Below are positions 18,028 to 26,600 of a stretch of DNA of 64,000 nucleotides, piece by piece. Source of the stretch: Cyanobacteria bacterium UBA11370 (GTDB taxonomy: Bacteria > Cyanobacteriota > Cyanobacteriia > Cyanobacteriales > Coleofasciculaceae); NCBI GenBank assembly GCA_003486645.1, contig DNGI01000047.1:1-64000 (forward strand). The letters are read 5' to 3'. How positions within the stretch are numbered: position 1 is the first letter of the stretch; every line of letters begins with the position of its first letter. The notes beneath the pieces were generated by a model, which ran no database searches, was not told the DNA's origin, and saw only the letters and a list, made by a program, of their open reading frames with translations. The translations under genes and the position numbers were made by a program.

Positions 18028-19224
18028 CTAAGCATTATTTTTCCTAGAATGTAGGCTTTCTTTCGAGAATTGTCCAGGAATATTTATGAGTTTATTAGGT
18101 TCTAAGTAGACCTGTTCATAAATATTTAAAGTTTGGGATGTGATGTCATTCCAGTTATAATTAGCCTTAACATACTCTTGGGCATTCTTAGCCATGATTG
18201 CTAATTCCTGGGGATGTTGCAGTCCCCAATTAAGCCAACGGGCACAGGTCTCCAAATTGTTCACAGGAAAGAGCAAACCCCGCTGAGTTCCTATCAATTG
18301 TTGATGCACAGGAATGTTACTCGCCAGAATAGGAACGCCCGCTTGCATCGCTTCTAGCAGCGATAGAGGTAATCCTTCCAGTTCAGAAGGCAACACAAAT
18401 AATTTGGCTTGCCGCAGAATTTCAGCAACATGAGTTCCGGTGACTTCACCTGTAAATATGACATCAGGGTTGTGACCAGCCAAATTGATCAGTTTCGTGG
18501 TGTACTCGCGAGTATCGCTACTGCCTCCAACCAAAGCCAGTTTACACTCAGATGGCTCGAGAGTTTGAAAAGCGCTAATTAGTAAATCAGGGCACTTTTC
18601 AGGTACAAGCCTACCAACAAACACAATGTAATGCTTTGGTTTCAATCCTAGGGATGTGCCAAAGGAAAATGTTGGATCGGGTTCTTCAAAACTCGATGGA
18701 GCATTAGGAATATAGATTGTTTCTTTGCCATAAGTTTTTTGAAAGTAAGCTTGCAAATCTTGAGAAACAACAATGAGTCGATCCGCCCAACGTACTGCTG
18801 CTCGCTCACCAAAACGGATGAGTAAACTAGAGGCTTTGCTCCATTTAGAACGACGCCAGTCTAAACCATGGCAGGTGACAATGACTTTAGCGGTGGACGC
18901 TATTTTGGGTAGCCAACTAAATAGAGCTGGACCTAACGCATGAAAGTGGATAATGTCATACTTGGTTCCTAAAGTGGCGATCGCTCCCAGGGCAGAACTT
19001 AGCAAAGCATCCATCCCTTTAACATTTAAGCAAGGTAAGGAAATCACTTGAACACCGTCAATCGTATAGGTATGGAGTACGCTCGAACCTGTGTAAGAAG
19101 AGCGAGCAAATAAATCTACAGAGTGACCCTTTTGAACCATACGGTAGTACAATTCTTCACAGTGATGTTCAATTCCCCCTTGTTTAGCAGGCAATCCTTT
19201 TGCCCCAATCACAGCAATTTTCAT
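18028..19224 (-). CDS. Glycosyltransferase family 4 (DUF1972-type N-terminus)
   Basis: A 398-residue GT-B enzyme. Its N-terminus MKIAVIGAKGLPAKQGGIEH matches the IGxxGxPxxxGGxE pattern of the DUF1972 glycosyltransferase subgroup, often rhamnosyl- or galactosyltransferases of surface polysaccharides. IVFVGRLVPEKCPDLLI opens the donor domain, and LPSELEGLPLSLLEAMQAGV carries the EX7E pair. The start ATG overlaps the stop of the upstream glycosyltransferase by four bases (ATGA), so the two are translationally coupled. Sugar specificity is unknown. Confidence 0.9.
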   Translation of the reverse strand: MKIAVIGAKGLPAKQGGIEHHCEELYYRMVQKGHSVDLFARSSYTGSSVLHTYTIDGVQVISLPCLNVKGMDALLSSALGAIATLGTKYDIIHFHALGPALFSWLPKIASTAKVIVTCHGLDWRRSKWSKASSLLIRFGERAAVRWADRLIVVSQDLQAYFQKTYGKETIYIPNAPSSFEEPDPTFSFGTSLGLKPKHYIVFVGRLVPEKCPDLLISAFQTLEPSECKLALVGGSSDTREYTTKLINLAGHNPDVIFTGEVTGTHVAEILRQAKLFVLPSELEGLPLSLLEAMQAGVPILASNIPVHQQLIGTQRGLLFPVNNLETCARWLNWGLQHPQELAIMAKNAQEYVKANYNWNDITSQTLNIYEQVYLEPNKLINIPGQFSKESLHSRKNNA

Positions 19225-20465
19225 ACTGAAACCTCATAGTAAGTAGTAGATTTTTTTTGTTCAAATTGTGATTTTTGCTGCCACCGTTCCCACATCTTGC
19301 TGTAAACATCACTCACCACATGATGAGCGCTAAACGGTTTAGCCGTTTCAACGCAAGCCTTAATTGGATAATCTTCGGGATGCCGTAATACTTGACGCAA
19401 CGCATCAGCAATTGCGGTTGGGGTACGTTCCTGGCAAACAAGTCCACTTCTAGCACTCAACAAGTTTGGCGTTTCTCCACATCGGGTTGTCACCACTGGC
19501 GTACCGCACGCAAGGGCTTCTAGCACGACAATGGGTAGACCTTCGTAAGCGCTGGTTAGAACAAAAACATTACAGACACGCATCAATTGCGCCACTTCAC
19601 TTTGGCGCAGTGAGCCAAGCATTGTCACCTGTTCAGATAGACCTAAATTGGCAATCTCTAAACCAATTTTTTCTTTTAAATCACCGTCACCAACTACAAG
19701 TAAATGGATGTTTTTATCATTAAGAGCAGCGATAGATTGTATCAACAATATGGGATCTTTCTGAGCGTGAAGACGACCCGCAAATAACAGAAACTTGGTT
19801 TTTTTAGGCAAGTTCAGTTGAGCGGCTAAAATACGCCTTTTTTGTTGCCGTTCTTCTAAGGTTAATGGATAACAAATTTCCTCATCAAATGTATTTTTGA
19901 TATAAGACACTCGGTTAGCCAGTTCTGCATAACGCTGTTGGTAATAAGCAACTGATTCACTATTGCAGGATAAAATTTGAGCAAACTGACCGATGAGCAA
20001 GCGTTCAATCCCTACATAAAGGGCTGGGAAACGTTGCCATAGAATCCCATCTTTAATACCTGTGCCCTGAATTTGTTGGGGAATATCATTGTGAATAAAA
20101 AGCGTCTTTTCTCCACGCCAGTTTAGTGTGGCTAGCGTCGGTTCCAGCCGATGAAAATGCATAAAATCTGAGGCAATATAGCGCCCCCAAAGAGCAGCCG
20201 TGTATTTAACTGTAGTCGGTATCAAGTGCTTTTGGTTATCGTTTTGCAGGGTCAATACGGGCATAAAGCGAATGGCTTTGCCTGCTAGTTCTGCCTCTTG
20301 CCATTGACCCAAGGGGTGAGATGGCTCATTTTGTGTTCCGACTAACCGGATCTCAAATTCACTGGGAGAGTATTTAATAAAGGAGCGAATGATACTTTGA
20401 ATCCCCCCAATACTCGCGTACCAAGGGTTAAATTGATAGAAGATAGTTAAAACGGGTTTAGACAT
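19221..20465 (-). CDS. Glycosyltransferase family 4
   Basis: A 414-residue GT-B enzyme and apparently the first gene of the long leftward exopolysaccharide run. The N-terminus (TIFYQFNPWYASIGGIQSII) has the Gly-rich acceptor loop, FLLFAGRLHAQKDPILLI starts the donor domain, and TSAYEGLPIVVLEALACGTP holds the EX7E motif. Its stop overlaps the next gene start by four bases. The promoter of the run should lie in 20466-20702. Sugar specificity is unknown. Confidence 0.9.
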   Translation of the reverse strand: MSKPVLTIFYQFNPWYASIGGIQSIIRSFIKYSPSEFEIRLVGTQNEPSHPLGQWQEAELAGKAIRFMPVLTLQNDNQKHLIPTTVKYTAALWGRYIASDFMHFHRLEPTLATLNWRGEKTLFIHNDIPQQIQGTGIKDGILWQRFPALYVGIERLLIGQFAQILSCNSESVAYYQQRYAELANRVSYIKNTFDEEICYPLTLEERQQKRRILAAQLNLPKKTKFLLFAGRLHAQKDPILLIQSIAALNDKNIHLLVVGDGDLKEKIGLEIANLGLSEQVTMLGSLRQSEVAQLMRVCNVFVLTSAYEGLPIVVLEALACGTPVVTTRCGETPNLLSARSGLVCQERTPTAIADALRQVLRHPEDYPIKACVETAKPFSAHHVVSDVYSKMWERWQQKSQFEQKKSTTYYEVSV

Positions 20466-20560
20466 AATCTAGAAGCACCAAGACTCAGGAATAAATCTTT
20501 GAGGTTTAACTCAATAATTACCAAACGTCAAGCTTTAAAGAAAAATCACATAGTTAAGAA

Positions 20561-20579
20561 TTTAACGATAATCTTTATT
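20561..20579. promoter_or_regulatory. Weak Fur-box-like site
   Basis: TTTAACGATAATCTTTATT matches 14 of 19 positions of the classical Fur consensus (GATAATGATAATCATTATC). It lies 96 bp upstream of the exopolysaccharide run and 120 bp before the small rightward ORF. The surrounding DNA is A/T-rich, so a chance match is quite possible. It is noted because the neighbouring cluster looks like a siderophore cluster. Confidence 0.2.
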
Positions 20580-20702
20580 CGTTGAAAATCTGCCGAAAGG
20601 ATGAAATAAAATCTTTTAAGTTTTATGTTTGCACCTAAAAGTTATTCGTAAAGCCTTGACTCAACGAACGAATTCTAGCCAAAATTACCCTCAATAACTT
20701 AC

Positions 20703-21047
20703 GTGATCAAGGTTGACTCAATAGAAGTAGACTTACAGCTATTTTGTGTGATTAATACTGCCGAGAAAATTTTGATTGGGGAGCTGAACCATGAAAAAAT
20801 GCATCATATAACCTCCAATAGAGAAGGAGAGATTAATGCTTTCACCGTCGAGATCAAACCTGTCTGGAGTACTGCTTATACGAAATCGAAAGTTTTAGGA
20901 AAGTTTCCTAAAATCGAATCTACAGTACCAGCTATTCAAAAAGGCCGCATGGAAAAAAACTATACAAGGATGCCGAAAAACCTTGCTCTTAATAGAGATT
21001 GGTGCTTAAAGTTGTTGCCAATCCTGATCAAGAATAGTTGCCGTTGA
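20703..21047 (+). CDS. Small hypothetical protein (doubtful)
   Basis: A 114-residue open frame with a GTG start at 20703 and no visible ribosome binding site. The translation is polar and basic toward the C-terminus, has no signal peptide or membrane span, and resembles no family I know. Codon composition looks coding-like rather than random. The frame is not opposite another gene, so it is not a shadow. A palindrome that could be its terminator follows at 21072-21110. It could be a real orphan gene or a remnant at the junction of the two clusters. Confidence 0.3.
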   Translation: MIKVDSIEVDLQLFCVINTAEKILIGELNHEKMHHITSNREGEINAFTVEIKPVWSTAYTKSKVLGKFPKIESTVPAIQKGRMEKNYTRMPKNLALNRDWCLKLLPILIKNSCR

Positions 21048-21071
21048 TTGTTCTAAGCTTTTAGGAGATTA

Positions 21072-21110
21072 AACCCTAAACACGATAGGGTTATTTTCCT
21101 TAAGGAAAAT
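21072..21110. terminator. Palindromic terminator candidate
   Basis: AACCCT (21072-21077) pairs with AGGGTT (21087-21092) across a 9-base loop. Immediately next comes a perfect 18-bp palindrome ATTTTCCTTAAGGAAAAT at 21093-21110, followed by TTTATA. It lies between the small rightward ORF and the 3' end of the NRPS run and could terminate either or both. No long G/C stem is present. Confidence 0.45.
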
Positions 21111-21120
21111 TTTATACTCT

Positions 21121-21227
21121 AGGGCGTGTCATCAATTAAGCCAAATTACAATGGTGTGCCCTCGCCAAAGCCTTCCAACGGTTGAAATGTAGCTGAGGCT
21201 ACTGAACGTCACCTTCATTGGATATAG
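21121..21227 (-). mobile_element. Possible insertion-sequence end (remnant)
   Basis: On the minus strand a short frame ending HFNRWKALARAHHCNLA and stop is followed at once by TTGATGACACGCCCT. A transposase-like basic C-terminus ending a few bases before such a terminal sequence is the arrangement seen at IS ends. An in-frame TAG lies just upstream, so only a fragment remains. I cannot see a matching second end in the window. Speculative. Confidence 0.25.
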
Positions 21228-22589
21228 TTATAAGCTGTCCTGAACAGTCTGAATTAGGGACTTGATATCTTCATCTGTATGGGCTGTAGATAAAAAACCA
21301 CCATTTCCTCTGAGTAAGATTCCCTTATAAAGCAGATTGTAATACACTAACAGTTGCCTCAAATTCGACGAGGCGGAATCCTCTGAGGTGGAAAAACTAG
21401 GTGAGGTAGTAAAGCCAAAAATTGAGCCAAAATACTCTATTTTAATCGGCAATTTCCTAGCTTCAAAATAACTATTTAATTCTGCCGCAAGATCGGATGT
21501 ACGTCGATTTAATTCCTGCTGAAGAGAAAATCCGTAATTCTTGAGATGCTTGAGTACAGATCGTGCAGCAGCCATGGCTAACGGATGCTTGCAATACGTT
21601 CCGGCAAAAAATGTTCTTTTTGCTTGAGGATAGGAGTCATCTCCATAATTCCACATCCCACCATCGATCGCATCCATGTAAATCGCCTTGCCAGCAATGA
21701 CACCTATTGGCATTCCACCACCAACAACTTTTCCATAGGTAGCTAAATCTGCTTCAATGCCAAACCACGCTTGCGCCCCACCGGGATGAATGCGAAAACC
21801 ACTCACCATTTCATCAAAAATTAACGCAATTCCACCGTCTTTTGTCAATTGTCTTAACTGCTGAAGAAATTCTTTAGGCTGTAAGCTGAGGTTGCTAGTT
21901 TGTACGGGTTCAACGAGAACAGCCGCTAATTCGCTTTGGTGGTTTTTGATAATATCAAGTGACTGAGGATTTCCATACTCCAATACTAAAACATCTTTCA
22001 GAATATTGGGTGGGATTCCTGGTGCCATTGGTATTGTTTTTAGAGTTCCATTAACTACCTGTGCTTCAACAAGCGTACCATCAAAATGCCCATGATAGGA
22101 CTCTGAAAATAAAGCAATTTTGTTGCGGTTGGTTACAGTTCGAGCAATACGAATTGCGGTCATTATCGCTTCTGTACCCGTATTACTAAACGCTACCCGT
22201 TCCATCTGTGTTAGTTCACAAATTAACTCGGCAACTTCACCGACAATTTCTGATTGAACGCCAAGATGAATACCTTGTTCCAGTTGCTCTTCTATAGCTT
22301 GTTTGATGAATGGTGGATTGTGTCCAAAGAGATTTACGCCATAGCCCATAATAAAGTCTATGTATTCATTCCCATCCACATCCCATAGTTTGCAACCAGA
22401 AGAGCGTTTACCTACAATGGGATACGATATTTCTTTTAAGGGAAGGCTGAAAAGGGATGAAGCTTTGTTATCAGCTAAAAAGGGTCTAATTTTTTGAGAA
22501 ATTTCTTTGGATGTTTTTGTGCGCTGGTTGTAGTGTTGAATAAATTCTTTAAGATACTGGTCGTTTTGAGTTTGTAGTTGTGAGGTCAT
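21228..22589 (-). CDS. Class III (GSA-aminotransferase-like) PLP aminotransferase
   Basis: A 453-residue fold-type I PLP enzyme of the glutamate-1-semialdehyde aminomutase-like group. NTGTEAIMTAIRIARTVT binds phosphate, ESYHGHFDG is the aromatic stacking region, LIFDEMVSGFR has the Asp that contacts the pyridine nitrogen, and YGKVVGGGMPIG carries the Schiff-base Lys. Free-standing and embedded homologues act in NRPS/PKS pathways (mycosubtilin and microcystin AMT domains; MxcL, which aminates the reductively released myxochelin aldehyde). As last gene of the leftward cluster, two genes after an NRPS ending in a reductase domain, it may convert the released aldehyde to an amine. A heptamer repeat sits three bases before its ATG where a ribosome site would be expected. 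Confidence 0.85.
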   Translation of the reverse strand: MTSQLQTQNDQYLKEFIQHYNQRTKTSKEISQKIRPFLADNKASSLFSLPLKEISYPIVGKRSSGCKLWDVDGNEYIDFIMGYGVNLFGHNPPFIKQAIEEQLEQGIHLGVQSEIVGEVAELICELTQMERVAFSNTGTEAIMTAIRIARTVTNRNKIALFSESYHGHFDGTLVEAQVVNGTLKTIPMAPGIPPNILKDVLVLEYGNPQSLDIIKNHQSELAAVLVEPVQTSNLSLQPKEFLQQLRQLTKDGGIALIFDEMVSGFRIHPGGAQAWFGIEADLATYGKVVGGGMPIGVIAGKAIYMDAIDGGMWNYGDDSYPQAKRTFFAGTYCKHPLAMAAARSVLKHLKNYGFSLQQELNRRTSDLAAELNSYFEARKLPIKIEYFGSIFGFTTSPSFSTSEDSASSNLRQLLVYYNLLYKGILLRGNGGFLSTAHTDEDIKSLIQTVQDSL

Positions 22590-22592
22590 TCG

Positions 22593-22624
22593 ATTTGGGT
22601 TTGGGATTTGGGATTTGGGATTTT
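22593..22624. repeat. Heptamer tandem repeat ATTTGGG
   Basis: Four to five near-perfect copies of ATTTGGG lie directly upstream of the aminotransferase start codon, in its translation-initiation region. It is related to the GGATTTT heptamers found inside the NRPS gene at 39303. Confidence 0.8.
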
Positions 22625-22719
22625 AGATTGTGGACTATCTCCACCTATGAATCCGGGGAGCTTGTCACTAAATTTTTCTGGGTCAAACGTAGGAAAATGA
22701 TTCAACTGATAATTCCTAC

Positions 22720-23481
22720 TTACTTATAACCAACAATGTAGGTGATGCCCGCACATCCTGGCTGATTGAAATCACGTTCTACATCATAAATATGAATATT
22801 TTTAAAGCCTACATTTTGTAGCGCAGATTTAACTTCATCTTTAAAATATCCTTTCACTTGCCAAGTTAGGTTCGAGCGCTGCCATTTATCGTCTAAAACT
22901 TGAAAGATAGCGGTCTTAATTTGTCCTAGTCTTTCCTGAAAATTATAGCATCGGAGCATTGTCCAGACATATTCATCCTTAATATCACCTAACACTGAAT
23001 TGTGCCAACTCGCTCGATAAAATTCATCCAGTTTCAAATCGAATATAAATACTCCGTTGGTCAAGAGTGACGCATACACATTACGAAAAACGCTAGTTAA
23101 CTCCTCAAGAGTTATGACATGGTTGAGTCCATAGGTTGTTGAAATAACGCTATGAAAGGTAGGCGGCAGCTTAAAGAAACGTGCATCATCTAGAATAAAT
23201 TCACTATCAGGCGCGTTTTGACGAGCATAGCGTAACATTTCTTCTGAACCATCAAGTCCGGTGACTTGATATCCTTTTTGGTGAAGACCCTGTGCTAGCT
23301 CTCCTGTTCCACAACAAAGGTCAAGAATATTAGGGTTTTTAGGAATATTTTCAGGGAGATGTTGTCTAATAAATTTTTCGATATCGGGTAGCCATTGCTT
23401 GAGTTCTTGCCCCCAAGATTCACTATGAATACAAGCAAAATTATCATACTCTCGATAGCGAGTTGCTGAAGTTGAATTCAT
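22720..23481 (-). CDS. Class I SAM-dependent methyltransferase
   Basis: A 253-residue methyltransferase. NILDLCCGTGELAQGL (about residues 51-66) is SAM motif I, VTGLDGSEEMLRYA the acidic loop with the ribose-binding Asp, and a Methyltransf_25/11 fold follows, ending in a C-terminal substrate cap. The longest frame starts with TTG at 23484, but the next codon is ATG at 23481, with AAGGAG about nine bases upstream, so I start there. It lies between the terminating NRPS and the aminotransferase with the same orientation and is probably co-transcribed. It may N- or O-methylate the released product or a precursor. Confidence 0.82.
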   Translation of the reverse strand: MNSTSATRYREYDNFACIHSESWGQELKQWLPDIEKFIRQHLPENIPKNPNILDLCCGTGELAQGLHQKGYQVTGLDGSEEMLRYARQNAPDSEFILDDARFFKLPPTFHSVISTTYGLNHVITLEELTSVFRNVYASLLTNGVFIFDLKLDEFYRASWHNSVLGDIKDEYVWTMLRCYNFQERLGQIKTAIFQVLDDKWQRSNLTWQVKGYFKDEVKSALQNVGFKNIHIYDVERDFNQPGCAGITYIVGYK

Positions 23482-23618
23482 CAAAAGTTTCTCCTTATTT
23501 TACTGAAGAAAGGCAGAGGACAGAAGAAAAAGGAAAAAAGGAAGCGAAAAATTATACCTCATGATTATGAGAAATGCTAGAGATTTTTTCACCTCCTTTA
23601 AACAGATAGATGTTAAGC

Positions 23619-26600
23619 CTAATTGGTTTGTAATTGAAGCGGTGGAGAATTGAGGAAGCCAGTTTGAATGAGGTAAGAGAAGTAGATTGTTAATAATTGA
23701 GAATCTACTGGAGGACAAATAATTGAGCTTTCTGATAGTCCGGTAAGGGTATTTTGGCAATCAAATTGTTGTAAGGGTGAGTTTTGGGATTGGGTGTTGC
23801 TGGTTTCTTCCGCAAAAGTAGATAGAAGTGGATACAAGGCATTTTCTGAGGAATCGACTGTATTAATAAGTTGCGATCGCCACTGTTCATAACTTAGTAA
23901 CTCAATAGGATAACCCAAAGAACGAATATAGTTAACCATCTCTTTCAAGGGTAAGGGTTGAGGGTTGAGTAAGTGAAACGCTTTTCCTATAGATTCTTTC
24001 TGATTTGAAAGAGAAACAATCGCTTTGCTGACATAATCAACGGGACTTAAATTTAACTCGATATCCTGATTTGGAATGCTTCTAAGTTGAATACAACCTT
24101 TAATCATTCGATAGGTATGATCGCTAGGATTGCAAGCACCTGTTTTGCTGTGTCCTGATATACGTCCTGGACGGTAAATACAGATAGGAAGTCCTCGTTC
24201 CCGCGCAATTGTAACTAATTTTTCCGCAACCCATTTACTTTGAGTGTAGCCACTTGATGGCAGTTTCGCATCATCAAGGTTATCTTGCTCTCGAACGATT
24301 GTAATATCAGGATTATTAGGAATAATAACACTGATGGTCGAAATAAAATGCACAGGTTTAACTTTGATTTGACTCGCTAATCTTAGAACTTCGTGAGTTC
24401 CGATTACATTGGCGGCTTTGAGGGCAGAATAAGGATAAGTAAAGTTAACAAATGCGCCGTTGTGATAGATAACATCGACTTGACTTGCTATCGCTTGAAA
24501 CTGCTCTTGAGAAAGACCCAAAAGTGGTTGAGATAGGTCTCCGATAACGGGAATTATTCTTGAGTTAAACGTGTCATTCCAGAGTAAATAGGATTCGAGA
24601 ATACCTTGGATTTTCTTCTTCCCTAACTCAATCGTTTCGGCACGGACTAAGCAATAAATATCGGCTTGAGTTTGTTGCAGAAGTTCGTACAGTAAAAAGG
24701 AACCGAGGAAACCTGTTGCACCCGTTAAAAAGATAGTAACTGGGGTAATATTGGGATCGTAAGGAATACCGTCTGGGCGAATTGTAGGGTCTAAAACAGC
24801 TTCATCTTTCAGATTTATTGAATCTTCTTGATCAACTTTAGTGCCTGGTTTTGCCTGTTGGATAATTGCAATTTTCTTAGCGATGTTAGCTATAGTTGGT
24901 TGTTCAAACAGACTGCGTAAGGATAGGTTGACCTTAAATATATCTCGTAGTTGAGCAAGTAACTGAGTAATGAGTAGGGAATGTCCCCCCAACTCAAAAA
25001 AGTTGTCGTGAATACCTACTTTTTCAATAGCGAGAAGTTTGATCCAAATTTCAGCCAATTGTTTCTCTACCGGAGTGCGCGGTGCTATGTAGATTGCTTC
25101 GAGTTCAGGACGAGTTTGTTCTGGTGCTGGTAAAGCGTGGCGGTTAATTTTACCATTAGGTGTTAGGGGTAGTGATTTGAGGAATACAAAGGCTGAAGGA
25201 ACCATGTATTCAGGGAATTTCTTGAGCAAGAATTGGCGCAAGTTGTTAACGCTAGGTGCTTGCTTTAGGTTAGGAACTACATAACCTACCAATCGCTTGT
25301 TACCCGACTCATCTTCGGAGAGTGAAACTATTACCTGTTGAACTCCAGGGTGTTGACTCAGTACGGCTTCAATTTCTCCGAGTTCAATACGAAAACCTCG
25401 AATTTTCACCTGATAGTCTACCCGCTGTAGAAATTCAATAGTTCCATCGGGTAAATAACGTGCTTTATCCCCAGTTTTATAAACTCTTGTGGGGTGGATA
25501 TTTTGTCCCTTTAAATGCTCTATACTAATAAACTTCTCAGCCGTTAATTCCGGTTGATTCAAATAACCCCTAGCTAACCCAGCACCACCGATATAAAGTT
25601 CTCCGGGTACACCAATAGGAACAGGTTGCAATTGTTCGTCGAGAATGTAGATTTTGGTATTGGCGATCGCACAACCAATAGGAACAGTTTTAGAGTTATA
25701 AACTTGCTGACTCTTAATCGGATAAGTCAGTACACCAACTGTGGTTTCTGTAGGGCCATAATGGTTAATAATTCGACAGTTTGGAGCAGATTTCTGCACC
25801 TTTTCAATTAAATCCCAACTTACCGCTTCACCACCTAGAACTAAACATTGGCGCGGTAAGAGAGATGAAGATACGGAAGAAGTTAGGAGAGTAGCAAGGT
25901 GTGAGGGGACAATTTTGAGACAATCGATAGAATGCTGCTGAAAATACTCTGCCAATGCTTCAGGATCAGAGGCTCGATCTTGAGATATGATATGCAAACA
26001 TCCCCCTGTACATAAAGCTGGGAAAATGGCGGTATTTCCTAAATCAGCAGCAAACGTTGAAACCGTTGCAAAGCTAGCACCTTTTGGTAGTTCGAGTTTA
26101 TCTAAAATAGCGTGCAGGTAATTCAGAATTTGCCGATGTTCAATAGCAACACCTTTTGGTTGACCTGTAGAACCGGATGTATAGAGGACGTAAGCTAAGT
26201 TTTTTACTGTTATGTTGTTAGTGAGATTCGCATCAAATTCTTGAGTAATTGTTTCCCAGTCTACATCCAAATATACCAGATTTTGAATTTCAATATCATC
26301 ACGATTGAGCAATCCCTTTTGGGTTAACAGGATAGAAACTTTGGCATCTTCTAACCGGAAAGCTAGACTTTCTTTCGGGAGTGCAGGATCGATGGGTAGA
26401 TAAGCGCCACCTGCTTTAAGAATAGCGATTAAGGCGATAATATTATCAAGCGATCGCTCTACATAAATACCCACCAACACTTCAGGATTAACGCCCTGTT
26501 GTTGTAAGTAATGAGCTAGTTTATTCGCGCGTTTGTTAAGTTCTGCATACGTTAATTGCTGATTTTCAAATACAACGGCAATCTTGTCGGGTGTACGTTT

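Noticed and set aside
23500-23760. 86-codon leftward ORF overlapping the 3' end of the terminal NRPS
   Set aside because: It is an alternative frame of the reductase-domain end and the following gap, without family features.
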